DNA from: Sphingomonadales bacterium
GTDB lineage: Bacteria; Pseudomonadota; Alphaproteobacteria; Sphingomonadales; Sphingomonadaceae
Length of the DNA stretch: 64,000 nucleotides
NCBI GenBank assembly: GCA_027490095.1
Contig: JAIXYT010000025.1
Span: 1-64,000 of the forward strand
Direction: 5' to 3'
Below the pieces are notes generated by a model that saw only the letters and a program-made list of their open reading frames with translations, did not search any database and was not told the DNA's origin. Numbering within the stretch: the first letter of the stretch is position 1; each line of letters opens with the position of its first letter. A program made the translations under genes and the position numbers. Shown here piece after piece: positions 30,399-43,618 of this stretch.

Positions 30399-32647
30399 AC
30401 AACGCTTGGGGAACCTCCTTGCACCTGCTTGCCGCCGCTGCCCGTCCGAGCCTCCTTGCTGCCGTTTCGGCCCTCTCTGTCGTTGCCGCGCCGGCCGTCC
30501 GCGCCGCGGCGCCCGATGCCGACTCCGCACCGGCCGAGGTTGCCGACGAAGCTGCCCTGCGCGAGAGTTCTGCCTCCACCATCATCGTGACCGGCCGGCG
30601 CGACCAGGACCGGCTGCCGGACATGTCCGGCACGCTGATCTTCGCCGGCAAGCTTGGCGACGTCGCGCTGCTGACCGACCGCCCGCCCGTCGCCACCCGC
30701 AACCTCAGGGTCGCGCTTGCCGACATCCCGGGCATCCTGGTTTCAGAGGTTTCGAACGGCTCCTGGGCGTCGCTGTCGTACCGGGGGCTCGGCGAGCCGC
30801 ACGAGAGCTGGAACGTGCTGACGCTGCAGGACGCGATCCCCGCCGTCCCCGACATGTACAGCTATCCGGCTGCCTATTTCATCCCGCCGCTGGAGCTGGT
30901 GGAGCGCGTGGAGTTCATCCGCGGCGCCGCCGGGCTGCTCTACGGCCCGCAGCCGGGTGGCGCGCTCAACTATGTGATGAAGGGCCCGCGCCGCGAGGTC
31001 GGCGTGGAGGGGCAAGCCCGGCTGACCGTGGGCAGCTTCGACACGGTGCAGGGCCTCGGCAGCCTCGCCTGGTCCAACGGGCGGCTGGCGCTCGACGGTT
31101 TCGTGCAGAAGGGCGTGAGTGACGGCCCGCGCCAGGCGAACAGCGACAGCGACCAGCTGACGACGCGTGTGCGGGGCCACCTGATGCGCGACGAGGCAAC
31201 CGTCACGGTCGCGCTCGACACCTATGAGGGCCGGTTCGGCGAGCCGGGTGGACTGTCGCGGGCCCGGTTTGAGGCCGACCGGCGAAACGTCTCCACCCCG
31301 CGCGACCGGATCCGGCTTTCGCGCCTTGCGCCGTCGGTTTCGGTCGACTGGCAGCTCGACGATGCGACCCTGCTGACGAGCCGCCTTTTCTACAGCCGCT
31401 TCGAGCGGGAAAGCTGGCGCCAGGCGGGCGGCAGCTTCGGCCAGCCGACGCCGGCTGCCAACGTGCTTGTCCGCCAGCTGCAGCTGTTCGAGACGGCCGG
31501 CCTCGACCTCAGGCTGCGCCGTGATTTCGGTGCGGGCGGCCGCCACAGCCTGACGGTCGGGCTGTTCGGCCACACCTCCGATGCGCCGGTCCGGGTGGAC
31601 AAGGGCGCAAGCAATTCGGACTTCGCGGGCACCGCGGGCGCTGTCTCGCGCGTGAACCGCAGCGGCGATGCAGCCGCCCTGTTCGGCGAGGTGAAGCTGG
31701 ACTTCGGCGACGTGCAGCTGGTGCCCGGCGTCCGGCTGGAGCGGCTGCGCCAGCGGGTCACCGAATCGCTCGACCTTGGCCTCGGCAGCGTGACCGGCGG
31801 CCCCCCGGGCGCCCCCAACGGCGGGCTCGGCAACCGCCGCAACGTGGAGCAGATCGCGCTGTGGGGCGTCGGGGTCACCTGGGATGCCACCGACGAGCTT
31901 CGCTTCGTGGCCAATGCCTCGCGCGGCTTCAAGCCGCTGCTCTACAACGACGGTGTCACCTTCCAGGCCGGTGTGGATGCGGCCGGCACCTTCGAGGCAA
32001 GCTATGCCTTCACGGTGGAAGCCGCCGTCCAGGCCCGGCCGGCGCCGCCGCTGAGGCTCGACGCCGGCCTGTTCCGCGTGACGCTGGACGATCAGGTCGG
32101 CTTCCTCGCCGGGCCGCTGCCCGCCGCCCCGCCGTTTGGCGCGGTCGGCACCGGCGGCGCGCGGCGGCAGAATGTGGGCAGCATGCGCAACCAGGGGATC
32201 GATCTCGCGATGCGGCTGGATCTGCTGGGGCCGGACGGCATCGGCCAGGCAGAGGATGTGCTGCGGGTGACGGCGAACCTCCAGCTGCTGGACGCGACCT
32301 TCACCAGTGGCCCCGCAGAGGGCTTCACGCCGCAATATGCGCCGGCCCACCTGCTGCGGGCGACACTGTCGCACATCGGGCACAACGGCAGCCGCGCTGC
32401 GCTCACCTTCACCTCGGTCGGCGACCAGGAGGGGTCCGACAACAACAGTCCGGACTTCTTCCTGCCCGGCTACGAGGTTCTGGATGCCCAGGTGGAATGG
32501 CCGCTGGGAGCCGGGTTCCTGGTGGGAGCCGGAATCAACAACCTGCTCGATGAACGCTATGCTTCGCGGGTTCGCCCGGGCGGTGGTGGCGGATTCGATC
32601 CGGGCTTGCCCCGCAATGTCTTCCTGTCGCTGGGCTGGAAGGGCTGA
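30383..32647 (+). CDS. TonB-dependent receptor (FecA/siderophore type); exact start uncertain
   Basis: Plug domain SLSYRGLGEPHESWNVLTLQD, VERVEFIRGAAGLLYGPQPGGALNYVMK; beta barrel; C-terminal NVFLSLGWKG. Confidence 0.92.
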   Translation: MQMLLNNAWGTSLHLLAAAARPSLLAAVSALSVVAAPAVRAAAPDADSAPAEVADEAALRESSASTIIVTGRRDQDRLPDMSGTLIFAGKLGDVALLTDRPPVATRNLRVALADIPGILVSEVSNGSWASLSYRGLGEPHESWNVLTLQDAIPAVPDMYSYPAAYFIPPLELVERVEFIRGAAGLLYGPQPGGALNYVMKGPRREVGVEGQARLTVGSFDTVQGLGSLAWSNGRLALDGFVQKGVSDGPRQANSDSDQLTTRVRGHLMRDEATVTVALDTYEGRFGEPGGLSRARFEADRRNVSTPRDRIRLSRLAPSVSVDWQLDDATLLTSRLFYSRFERESWRQAGGSFGQPTPAANVLVRQLQLFETAGLDLRLRRDFGAGGRHSLTVGLFGHTSDAPVRVDKGASNSDFAGTAGAVSRVNRSGDAAALFGEVKLDFGDVQLVPGVRLERLRQRVTESLDLGLGSVTGGPPGAPNGGLGNRRNVEQIALWGVGVTWDATDELRFVANASRGFKPLLYNDGVTFQAGVDAAGTFEASYAFTVEAAVQARPAPPLRLDAGLFRVTLDDQVGFLAGPLPAAPPFGAVGTGGARRQNVGSMRNQGIDLAMRLDLLGPDGIGQAEDVLRVTANLQLLDATFTSGPAEGFTPQYAPAHLLRATLSHIGHNGSRAALTFTSVGDQEGSDNNSPDFFLPGYEVLDAQVEWPLGAGFLVGAGINNLLDERYASRVRPGGGGGFDPGLPRNVFLSLGWKG

Positions 32648-32668
32648 CCCCGGCGACAGCCTGCACGG

Positions 32669-32935
32669 TCAGCCGGCACGCACGAGCGTGGCGGCGAGCA
32701 GCAGGGCCTGGAGCGCGGCGATCCCGTGCAGCCGGGCCGTGAAGGGCTGCTTGCGGGTCTTGTGGTGCCAGGCCCGCCGGGCGGCATAGGCCGCCGGTGT
32801 GCCCCCGATGGCTGCCAGTGCGAGCAGCCGGCGTTCCGGCACGCGGCGGGCGCGGGCAGCCGCCGCGGCCTTGTCGGCCCGGAAGACAAGCAGAGTTACG
32901 ACGTTCACAAGCAGCAGGAAGCCGAGCAGGGTCAT
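32669..32935 (-). CDS. DUF1294 family membrane protein
   Basis: FRADKAAAAARARRVPERRLLALAAIGGTPAAYAARRAWHHKTRKQPF. Confidence 0.85.
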   Translation of the reverse strand: MTLLGFLLLVNVVTLLVFRADKAAAAARARRVPERRLLALAAIGGTPAAYAARRAWHHKTRKQPFTARLHGIAALQALLLAATLVRAG

Positions 32936-32973
32936 GATGGAAGACGGGCGCCGGTTGCCCGGCGCCCCTTTTC

Positions 32974-35316
32974 CTATTCCTTTTCCTCGCTGGGGGCGGG
33001 CAGGGCCGCCACCTTCTTCTTGCCGCGCCTGGACTTGGGCGCGGCCGAGATGATCTCGAAGGCGGGCTTGTCGTCCTTGATGTGGACCCTGACCTCGCCG
33101 CCATTCACCAGCTTGCCGAACAGCAGCTCGTCGGCGAGCGGGCGCTTGATCGACTCCTGGATGAGCCGGCCCAGCGGACGGGCACCATAGAGGCGGTCGT
33201 AGCCGCGCTCGATCAGCCAGTCCTTCGCCTCGTCCTCGAGGGCGATGTGGACGTCGCGCTCGGCCAGCTGGAGTTCGAGCTGGATGATGAACTTGTCGAT
33301 CACCCGGGCGACGATCGCAGGCGGCAGATAGTCGAACGGAACGGTCGCATCCAGCCGGTTGCGGAACTCCGGCGTGAACATCCGCTTGATCGCTTCCTCG
33401 TCCTCGCCGACCCGGGCGCCGGCGCCGAAGCCGATGCCTTCGCGCTGCATGTCGGCCGCGCCCGCATTGGTCGTCATGATGAGGATCGTGTTGCGGAAAT
33501 CGACCGTCTTGCCGTGGTGGTCGGTCAGCTTCCCGTTGTCCATCACCTGCAGCAGGATGTTGAACAGGTCGGGGTGGGCCTTCTCGATCTCGTCCAGCAG
33601 CAGCACGCTGTGCGGGTTCTGGTCGACGGCGTCCGTCAGCAGGCCGCCCTGGTCGAAGCCGACATAGCCCGGGGGTGCCCCGATGAGGCGGCTGACCGAG
33701 TGGCGCTCCATATACTCCGACATGTCGAAGCGCGTCAGCGGAATGCCCAGGATGTTCGCAAGCTGGCGGGCGACCTCCGTCTTGCCGACGCCGGTGGGGC
33801 CGGAGAAGAGGTAGTTGCCGATCGGCTTGTTGGGTTCGCGCAGGCCCGCCCGGCTGAGCTTGATCGCGGATGCCAGCAGCTCGATCGCCTTGTCCTGCCC
33901 GAAGACGACATGCTTCAGGTCGGCCTCGAGGGTCGAGAGCGCCTTCTTGTCGTCGGTGGAGACGGACTTGGGCGGGATTCGCGCCATGGTTGCGACCACG
34001 GCTTCGATCTCCTTGGTGCCGATCACGCGCTTGCGCTTGGCTTCGGGCACCAGCATCTGGGCCGAGCCGCTCTCGTCGATCACGTCGATCGCCTTGTCGG
34101 GCAGCTTGCGGTCGTTGATGTAGCGCGCCGACAGCTCCACGGCCGACTTGATGGCGTCGGGCGTGTAGCGCACCTTGTGGTGCTTCTCGAAGGCGGGCTT
34201 CAGGCCCGTCAGGATCTTGATCGTGTCCTCGACGGTCGGCTCGTTCACGTCGATCTTCTGGAAGCGGCGCAGCAGCGCGCGGTCCTTCTCGAAATGGTTG
34301 CGGAACTCCTTGTAGGTGGTGGAGCCGATGCAGCGGATCGAACCACCCGACAGCGCGGGCTTCAGGAGGTTCGAGGCGTCCATCGCCCCGCCGCTGGTGG
34401 CACCAGCGCCGATCACGGTGTGGATTTCGTCGATGAAGAGGACGGCGTGGGGCAGCTTCTCGAGCTCGGAGACGACATTCTTCAGCCGCTCCTCGAAATC
34501 GCCGCGGTAGCGCGTGCCGGCCAGCAGCGCGCCCATGTCGAGCGCGTAGATGACGGCAGGCTTCAGCACGTCGGGCACATTGCCCTCGATGATCTTGCGG
34601 GCGAGCCCTTCGGCGATGGCGGTCTTCCCGACGCCGGGATCGCCGACGTAGAGCGGGTTGTTCTTGGAGCGGCGGCAGAGGATCTGGATGGTGCGGTCGA
34701 CTTCGGCCTCGCGGCCGATCAGCACGTCGATCTTGCCCGACTTCGCCTTGTCGTTGAGGTTGACCGTGAACTGCTTCAGCGCGCTTTCCGGCGCCTTCTG
34801 CCGGCCTTCCCGCTTGTCCTCGCGCGGCTCGGCCTGCTCCTCGGCGCCCTTGGGCGCCTTGGGTTCGGACATGCCGGGCGTCTTGGCGATGCCGTGGCTG
34901 ATGTAGGAGACGGCATCGAGGCGCGTCATGTCCTGCTGCTGCAGGAAATAGACGGCGTGGCTTTCCCGTTCCGAGAACAGCGCGACGAGGACGTTTGCGC
35001 CGGTCACCTCCTCGCGGCCGGAGGACTGCACGTGCAGAATCGCGCGCTGCACCACCCGCTGGAAGCCGGCGGTTGGCGAGGGGTCGACGCTGCTGTCGGC
35101 CTTCAGGCTGCCGAGCTCGGTGTCGAGATAGCGCGTCACCTGGGCGCTGAGCTCGTCGAGGTCGACGCCGCAGGCCTTCATCACGACGGAGGCATGGGTG
35201 TCGCCGATCAGGGCGAGCAACAGATGCTCCAGCGTTGCATATTCGTGGCGACGACGGCTGGCCTCGGCGAGCGCGTTGTGGAGGGTGGATTCAAGGTCCC
35301 GCGAGAAAGAGGGCAT
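32974..35316 (-). CDS. clpA: ATP-dependent Clp protease ATP-binding subunit ClpA
   Basis: Clp N domain, two AAA modules (GDPGVGKTAIAEGLA; FSGPTGVGKTEVARQLA), FNDKAKSGKIDVLIGRE-type linker. Confidence 0.96.
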   Translation of the reverse strand: MPSFSRDLESTLHNALAEASRRRHEYATLEHLLLALIGDTHASVVMKACGVDLDELSAQVTRYLDTELGSLKADSSVDPSPTAGFQRVVQRAILHVQSSGREEVTGANVLVALFSERESHAVYFLQQQDMTRLDAVSYISHGIAKTPGMSEPKAPKGAEEQAEPREDKREGRQKAPESALKQFTVNLNDKAKSGKIDVLIGREAEVDRTIQILCRRSKNNPLYVGDPGVGKTAIAEGLARKIIEGNVPDVLKPAVIYALDMGALLAGTRYRGDFEERLKNVVSELEKLPHAVLFIDEIHTVIGAGATSGGAMDASNLLKPALSGGSIRCIGSTTYKEFRNHFEKDRALLRRFQKIDVNEPTVEDTIKILTGLKPAFEKHHKVRYTPDAIKSAVELSARYINDRKLPDKAIDVIDESGSAQMLVPEAKRKRVIGTKEIEAVVATMARIPPKSVSTDDKKALSTLEADLKHVVFGQDKAIELLASAIKLSRAGLREPNKPIGNYLFSGPTGVGKTEVARQLANILGIPLTRFDMSEYMERHSVSRLIGAPPGYVGFDQGGLLTDAVDQNPHSVLLLDEIEKAHPDLFNILLQVMDNGKLTDHHGKTVDFRNTILIMTTNAGAADMQREGIGFGAGARVGEDEEAIKRMFTPEFRNRLDATVPFDYLPPAIVARVIDKFIIQLELQLAERDVHIALEDEAKDWLIERGYDRLYGARPLGRLIQESIKRPLADELLFGKLVNGGEVRVHIKDDKPAFEIISAAPKSRRGKKKVAALPAPSEEKE

Positions 35317-35563
35317 GTGACCTTCCTGACCGGCAACGAGCAGAAGACTCATCGCTTGACGGCCAATGTCACCATGCTTCAACAAAAGTGCAAGGGGCGA
35401 TGGTGGCGGCCGGGTCGCACAGCTTGCCGCATGCACCGGCAGAGCGACAGGCGGACAGGAATCGGCGGCAGCGCGCCGGGTGCAGATGGATCGGGGCGCA
35501 GGTGGATCGGGGCGCGCTGCGGCCTGCCCGCAACGCCCTCCCGGGGCATCGGCGCGGATGGGT

Positions 35564-36316
35564 TCAGGCGGAGACGGTCGAGCCGGGCAGACGGCGCTTG
35601 CGGGCCGCGAAGCCGACGAGGCCGAAGCCTGCAACCAGCAGCGCCCAGCTGGTGGGTTCCGGCACGGTCGGCATGTCCACGAAGCCGACGGTGTGGTTGT
35701 CGGATTCATATCCGCCGCCGCCGGCCTGGTAGAAGCGGATGCGATCGAAGGTGGTGCCGGTGGGCTTGAACACGTTCACGAAGGCGAACATCTCGTTGCG
35801 GACCTGGCCCTGGAAGGGGGCGGTCGGGTTGCCGCACCAGGCGCTGGTGGGGCAGTTCCGGAGGTCGGCCCGGATGGAGGCCGGCGTGATCGTCTCGATG
35901 AGCGTGTTGCCCTTGTAGAAGGCGAGGCGGTTCTGGCCGTCGAGCGCCGACAGCCAGTAGCCGAAATAGGACAGGCCTTCGCGCGGGGCGCGGGTGAAGA
36001 CCACCTCATAGCCGCCGTCGGACTGGAAGGTGACGGCGTGGTTGCCGACACCGCCGGCCGAGCCATAGACATTGGGGCCGTCGATCCGGACATCGCGATA
36101 TTCGGCGCGGATCAGGCCCGCGGTGCCGAAATCGGTGGTGAAGGTCCGGTCGTTCCCGCGCTGGCGCGTGTTGAACCGTTCGACGCCGACGATTGCGAGC
36201 GTCTGGGTCGTGTTCTGCACGCCCGGTGCTTCATAGGTCAGCGTCGCAACGGCCGTGGCCGGCGTCGCGAGGAAGGCAGCTGCCGCAAGTGCGGCGGAAA
36301 CGAGCATGGTACGCAT
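35564..36316 (-). CDS. PEPxxWA-CTERM sorting domain protein
   Basis: Signal peptide MRTMLVSAALAAAAFLATPATA; C-terminal VPEPTSWALLVAGFGLVGFAARKRR. Confidence 0.9.
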   Translation of the reverse strand: MRTMLVSAALAAAAFLATPATAVATLTYEAPGVQNTTQTLAIVGVERFNTRQRGNDRTFTTDFGTAGLIRAEYRDVRIDGPNVYGSAGGVGNHAVTFQSDGGYEVVFTRAPREGLSYFGYWLSALDGQNRLAFYKGNTLIETITPASIRADLRNCPTSAWCGNPTAPFQGQVRNEMFAFVNVFKPTGTTFDRIRFYQAGGGGYESDNHTVGFVDMPTVPEPTSWALLVAGFGLVGFAARKRRLPGSTVSA

Positions 36317-36455
36317 GGCAAAAAGTCCGACCCGTGTTTCGAGGGGCGGACAATCCGTCCCTCTGTGGCCCAATTACGGGCTTCTGAGGGGGCCTTTAGC
36401 ACAGTTGCAGCGCCAGGCGGTGTAAACAAAGGCAAGTAACGGCGCTGAAACAAAT

Positions 36456-36491
36456 GGGGGCGAGGCCTGCCGTTCCGCAGGCCTCGCCCCC
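36456..36491 (-). terminator. Rho-independent terminator of the second PEP-CTERM gene
   Basis: 15-bp perfect stem GGGGGCGAGGCCTGC/GCAGGCCTCGCCCCC; minus-strand trailing ATTTGTTT. Confidence 0.75.
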
Positions 36492-36508
36492 CGATCCGGT
36501 GCGGGCGA

Positions 36509-37267
36509 TCAGGCCGTGACGATAGCGGCCGCCCCGCGGCGGCGGCGGGCGGCAAAGCCCACCAGGCCGAAGCCGGCGATCATCATCGCCCAGGTGGCGG
36601 GCTCGGGGATCACGCCGCTTGGCTTGGTGAAGAAGCCGACGGTGTGGTTGTCGGATTCATATCCGCCGCCGCCAACCTGGTAGATGCGGATGCGGTCGTA
36701 GGTGTCGCCTCCGGTGAAATATACGTTCAGGAAGGCGTAGGGCTCGCCGCTGTTCTTGCCCACGAACGGCGGGTCCTGGTTGCCGCAATAGGCGTTGGGG
36801 CAGGGGCCGATCCCGGCGGGCGGCAGGGACTTGATGGCGCTCGGCGTGATGGTCGCGAGCTCGGTCGCGCCGTTGTAGAAGGTGATGCGGTTCTGGTTGT
36901 CCAGAGCCGACAGCCAGTAACCGAAATAGGTGAGGCCGGTCGGCAGCGTCGTGGTGAAGGTGATCTCGATTTCATCGAGGTCGCTGAACGTGACGATGTG
37001 CTTGCCGCTTCCGCCCGAGGACCCGAACTGGTTCGCGTTGTCGATCCGGCCACCCGTGTAGGTCGCGACGATCTTGTTGCCGGTGCCGAAGTCCGTCGAG
37101 AAGTTTGCGGCAGACCCGACTGTGCGCGTCTCGAAGGTTTCGACCCCCGAAACGGTGAAGCCAGCCGTGGTGTTCTGCACGTTCGGCAATTCATAGTTGA
37201 TGAAGAATCCTGCCGAGGCAGGCGCAGCCAGCAGCAGGGCCGCGGTTGCAAGGAAAAGGCGCTTCAT
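36509..37267 (-). CDS. PEPxxWA-CTERM sorting domain protein (paralogue of 35564-36316)
   Basis: MKRLFLATAALLLAAPASA; shared YFGYWLSALDxQNRxxFY and GGGGYESDNHTVGF; C-terminal IPEPATWAMMIAGFGLVGFAARRRR. Confidence 0.9.
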   Translation of the reverse strand: MKRLFLATAALLLAAPASAGFFINYELPNVQNTTAGFTVSGVETFETRTVGSAANFSTDFGTGNKIVATYTGGRIDNANQFGSSGGSGKHIVTFSDLDEIEITFTTTLPTGLTYFGYWLSALDNQNRITFYNGATELATITPSAIKSLPPAGIGPCPNAYCGNQDPPFVGKNSGEPYAFLNVYFTGGDTYDRIRIYQVGGGGYESDNHTVGFFTKPSGVIPEPATWAMMIAGFGLVGFAARRRRGAAAIVTA

Positions 37268-37460
37268 GATCTGTCCCCAATGAACGAGCTGTCCGACGAG
37301 CTCGCCAGAATGCGTGCAAGAGATGTGCCAATTTCTTGGGAGGGGATTCGCCGAAGGCATGAAGCCTGCAAATGGCCGGCAACGCGTTCACGCCTGTCAA
37401 AACTCTTGACAGGTGCGGCCGCCATTATCCTTTCCAGATGTTAACCTTTGCGCCCTCCGG

Positions 37461-38078
37461 TCAGGCGAAGGCGCCCTTCAGCCCGTCGATCACGATCTGT
37501 GCGGCCAGCGCTGCAAGGATCACGCCGAGCAGGCGGGTGATCATCGCCTCCACCTTGGCGCCGACACGGCGCATGATCGGCCCGGCCGCCAGCAAGGCCA
37601 TCAGCGTCAGCACCAGCACGATCGCGAGCGCGCCATAGACTGCCGCATATTCGGCCGCCGTCTCTGCGCGGGACGTCAGCAGCATCACCGCTGCGATCGA
37701 GCCGGGGCCCGCGATCATCGGCATCGCCATCGGGAAGACCGACACATCCTCCTGCTCGACCGCCTGCGCCCGCTCCTCGCGGCGCTTGGTGCGCTTTTCA
37801 AAGACCATGTCGACCGCGATCAGGAACAGCATGATTCCGCCCGCGACGCGGAAGGCATCGAGGCTGATGCCGAGCGCGCCGAGGAAGGGCTCGCCGAAGG
37901 CGGCAAAGGCGAGCAGGATCGCCGATGCGATGAGGACCGAGCGCCAGGCCATGGACCGTCGGGCCTCGTTCGTCGCGTTGGTGGTGAGCCCTGCGAAGAT
38001 GGGCGCGGCGCCCGGCGGGTCGATCACGACCAGCAGCGTGACGAGTGCCGACACGAACAGGTCCCAGGGGAAGGTCAT
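37461..38078 (-). CDS. MarC family integral membrane protein
   Basis: [44 protein letters not shown]. Confidence 0.92.
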   Translation of the reverse strand: MTFPWDLFVSALVTLLVVIDPPGAAPIFAGLTTNATNEARRSMAWRSVLIASAILLAFAAFGEPFLGALGISLDAFRVAGGIMLFLIAVDMVFEKRTKRREERAQAVEQEDVSVFPMAMPMIAGPGSIAAVMLLTSRAETAAEYAAVYGALAIVLVLTLMALLAAGPIMRRVGAKVEAMITRLLGVILAALAAQIVIDGLKGAFA

Positions 38079-38932
38079 TCGCGCGCGGCTGCCTTCAGCG
38101 TGTTTTCGAGAAGGCAGGCGATCGTCATCGGGCCGACGCCGCCGGGCACGGGCGTGATGTGGGCGGCAACGTCGGCCGCCTCGGAGAAGGCGACGTCGCC
38201 GACAAGGCGGGTGCCCTGGCCCGATTCCTTCGGCACACGGTTGATGCCCACGTCGATCACGGTGCAGCCGGGCTTCAGCCAGTTGCCGCGAACCATCTCC
38301 GGGCGGCCGACTGCGGCGATCACGATGTCGGCGCGGGCGGAGAGCGCGGGCAGGTCGCGGCTGCGGCTGTGTGCGACGGTGACGGTGGCCGACGCCGAGA
38401 CGAGGAGCGAGGCCATCGGCCGGCCGACGATGTTGGACCGCCCGATCACCAGTGCGTCCGCGCCCGACAGGTCGCCGAGCGTCGCCTCCAGAAGGCGCAG
38501 GCAGCCGAGCGGGGTGCAGGGCACGAAGCCGTCGAGCCCGGTCGCCAGCCGACCGGCGTTCACCGGGTGGAAGCCGTCCACATCCTTGTCCGGATCGATG
38601 GCTGAGATCACCCGGGCGCTGTCGATCTGCGGCGGCAGGGGAAGCTGCACCAGGATGCCGTCGACGGCCGGGTCGCGGTTTAGTTGCGCGACCAGCGCGA
38701 GAAGCTCGGCCTCGGTCAGGTTTGCGTCGCGCCGGTGCTCGATCGAGGTGATGCCGGCCTCGGCGCAGGCGGCGATCTTGTTCCGCACATAGACGTGGCT
38801 TGCCGGATCCTCGCCCACCAGCACGACGGCCAGAGCCGGCGCCCGGGCGCCGGCCGCGGTGCGCGCGATCACGGCATGCGCGATGTCGGCGCGCATCCTC
38901 AGGGCGTGGGCCTTGCCGTCGATGATCTGCAT
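38075..38932 (-). CDS. folD: Bifunctional methylenetetrahydrofolate dehydrogenase/cyclohydrolase
   Basis: [75 protein letters not shown]. Confidence 0.97.
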   Translation of the reverse strand: MQIIDGKAHALRMRADIAHAVIARTAAGARAPALAVVLVGEDPASHVYVRNKIAACAEAGITSIEHRRDANLTEAELLALVAQLNRDPAVDGILVQLPLPPQIDSARVISAIDPDKDVDGFHPVNAGRLATGLDGFVPCTPLGCLRLLEATLGDLSGADALVIGRSNIVGRPMASLLVSASATVTVAHSRSRDLPALSARADIVIAAVGRPEMVRGNWLKPGCTVIDVGINRVPKESGQGTRLVGDVAFSEAADVAAHITPVPGGVGPMTIACLLENTLKAAARE

Positions 38933-39231
38933 CAGGCCAGCAGGTCCATCGCAAGGCCGGTCAGCAGGCGCTGGCTCAGCATGATGCCCAGGATCAGCAC
39001 CAGCGGCGACAGGTCGATCCCGCCCATGTCGGGGAGCAGGTTGCGGATCGGCCGCAGCAGCGGGTTCAGCAGCCGGTCGAGCCCGGTCAGTAGGCCGCGG
39101 ACGAAGCGGTTGTTCAGGTTCACGACGTTGAAGGCCACCAGCCAGCTGAGGATCGCCTGGAGGATGATCACATAGACGAACAGCTGCAGCAGGTAGACAA
39201 CGAAGCCGATCAGTTCCGCCATGGTGTTCAC
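38932..39231 (-). CDS. YggT family membrane protein
   Basis: Two hydrophobic repeats; [24 protein letters not shown]; start at 39231 or 39222. Confidence 0.88.
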   Translation of the reverse strand: MNTMAELIGFVVYLLQLFVYVIILQAILSWLVAFNVVNLNNRFVRGLLTGLDRLLNPLLRPIRNLLPDMGGIDLSPLVLILGIMLSQRLLTGLAMDLLA

Positions 39232-39309
39232 GGGGCCAAAATTCCTTGTGCCGGGGGCTGTGCAAGCGAGCCTCTAGCGGGTGATGGCGTGCGGGGCTAG
39301 ACGCCGGCT

Positions 39310-40401
39310 GTGGCAACGCCCGTCCATCTTCTCGCCCTCGAGCTGAACGCGTTCCGCAACCACCGGGCCTCTCGGGTGGCCCCGGGCCTTGCGCCGTTCG
39401 TGCTGCTGACGGGCCCCAACGGGGCCGGCAAGACCAATGTGCTGGAGGCCGTGTCGCTGCTGGTGGTGGGGCGGGGCCTCCGCGGCAATCCGCTGTCGCA
39501 GATGGCATCTGCCGGCGGCGGCGGGGGCTTTGCCGTGCTGGCGGAGCTGCAGCCCGATCCCGGGCTTCCGGCCATCCGGGTGCTGACATCGACGAAGGCC
39601 GACGCGCCGGAGCGGCGACAGCTGAAGATCAACGGCGCCGCTGCCGCCCTGTCGGTGCTGTCGGACTGGTCTTCGCAGCTGTGGCTCACGCCGGCGATGG
39701 ACCGGCTGTTTTCCGATGCGGCGTCTGCCCGGCGGCGCTTTCTCGACCGGCTGGTGCTGGCGCTGAGCCCCGGGCATGCGGGCCATGCCACGCGCTACGA
39801 GGCGGCGATGCGGGCGCGCACCCGGCTGCTGACGGCGGAAGCGCCGGCGGACCCGGCCTGGCTGTCGGCGCTGGAGGCGCAGATGGCCGAGCATGGCGAA
39901 GCGCTGGCCGAGGCGCGGGCAGGCACGGTCGCCGCGCTGGAGAAGCTGCTTGCAACGACTGCGGATGCAGCCTTTCCCCGCCCGTCCATCGCGCTGTCCG
40001 ATGCAGGCCAGGAGGGGCTGGCAGCCCGCCTGCGCACGGTGCGCGCGGCCGACCGGGCGGCGGGCCGTGCGACGACGGGGCCGCACCGGCAGGACCTGGT
40101 CGTGACGCATGCCGACAAGGACATGCCGGCGGCCCAGGCCTCGACCGGGGAGCAGAAGGCTCTGCTTGTCTCGATCCTGCTGGCCCATGCCGGGCTGGTG
40201 TCGGAGCGGACCGGCCGGGTGCCGTTGATGCTGCTGGACGAGGCGGTGGCGCATCTCGATCCGGACCGGCGGCGGGCGCTGTTTGCCCGGCTGGCCGGGC
40301 TTGGCGGGCAGGCCTGGCTGACGGGAACGGATGCTGCGCTGTTCGAGGGGCTGGAAGCGGCCCGGTTCGACGTGCGCGACGGGACGATTTTGCCCGTCTA
40401 A
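39310..40401 (+). CDS. recF: DNA replication and repair protein RecF
   Basis: [74 protein letters not shown]. Confidence 0.95.
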   Translation: MATPVHLLALELNAFRNHRASRVAPGLAPFVLLTGPNGAGKTNVLEAVSLLVVGRGLRGNPLSQMASAGGGGGFAVLAELQPDPGLPAIRVLTSTKADAPERRQLKINGAAAALSVLSDWSSQLWLTPAMDRLFSDAASARRRFLDRLVLALSPGHAGHATRYEAAMRARTRLLTAEAPADPAWLSALEAQMAEHGEALAEARAGTVAALEKLLATTADAAFPRPSIALSDAGQEGLAARLRTVRAADRAAGRATTGPHRQDLVVTHADKDMPAAQASTGEQKALLVSILLAHAGLVSERTGRVPLMLLDEAVAHLDPDRRRALFARLAGLGGQAWLTGTDAALFEGLEAARFDVRDGTILPV

Positions 40402-42921
<2,520 letters not shown>

Positions 42922-42931
42922 GGTTCAGGCG

Positions 42932-42954
42932 CCGGGCCCGACCCTTGGGCCCGG
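42932..42954. terminator. Hairpin 3' of gyrB
   Basis: CCGGGCCC-gaccctt-GGGCCCGG; no T-run. Confidence 0.35.
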
Positions 42955-42963
42955 AGGTCGACC

Positions 42964-43449
42964 ATGCGACTGGTGATGCTGCTGATGCTGTCCGCCCTGC
43001 CGGCGCCGGTGCTGGCGCAGGCGCAAGCGCAGCAGTCCGATGCGGACAGGCTGGAACAGAAGGCCGAAGGCGTCGTGCGGCAGCCGATGAAGGACATCGG
43101 CCTGATGCGCGAGAACCCGCCCGAGGTGCTGCGCGATGCCCAGAAGGCGCCCTACACGATGGCCGGGCTGAAGAGCTGCGCCGACCTGAAGCACGCGATC
43201 GGCGAGCTGGACGTTGTGCTGGGGCCCGACGTCGATGCGGTCGACGACCAGGGCGACGCCCTGCCGGCCCGGCTGGCCGAGGCGGGCGCCAAGAGCATCG
43301 TCAACGCGCTGATCCCGTTCCGCGGGCTGGTGCGCGAGGCCAGCGGCGCGGCGGAAGCGGATCGCAAGTTCCGGATGATGGTGGCCGCCGGCATGGCGCG
43401 GCGTGGGTATCTGAAGGGGGTTGCAGAGACGCGGAAGTGCAGGGTTTAG
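42964..43449 (+). CDS. Hypothetical secreted protein
   Basis: Signal peptide ending ALPAPVLAQA; ORF directly after gyrB; no recognised domain. Confidence 0.65.
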   Translation: MRLVMLLMLSALPAPVLAQAQAQQSDADRLEQKAEGVVRQPMKDIGLMRENPPEVLRDAQKAPYTMAGLKSCADLKHAIGELDVVLGPDVDAVDDQGDALPARLAEAGAKSIVNALIPFRGLVREASGAAEADRKFRMMVAAGMARRGYLKGVAETRKCRV

Positions 43450-43464
43450 GGGCAGAGGGACGGC

Positions 43465-43618
43465 CGGCGGCCAAGCCGCCGAGTCCGTCTGGGGGTAAGG
43501 GAAGAGGAGATAGGAAGAGCGCGGCAAAGCCGCGTGCCGTCGGACTGGTCGGCGATAGAGATCGCCGACCCAGCCGGCCGGGCTTGCGCCGACTCCGGCG
43601 ATTACGGCTGCGCCGTAA
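43465..43618. repeat. Cluster of four short hairpins in the gap before the T2SS operon 3' end
   Basis: CGGCGGC-CAA-GCCGCCG (43465-43481), CGCGGC-AAA-GCCGCG (43520-43534), GTCGGCGAT-AGAG-ATCGCCGAC (43548-43569), TTACGGC-TGC-GCCGTAA (43602-43618). Confidence 0.6.

Noticed and set aside
32974-35316. clpA without adjacent clpS as evidence of ClpS loss
   Set aside because: clpS may be elsewhere in the genome; the window cannot show absence.
33082-35769. 895-aa plus-strand ORF
   Set aside because: Antisense shadow of clpA.
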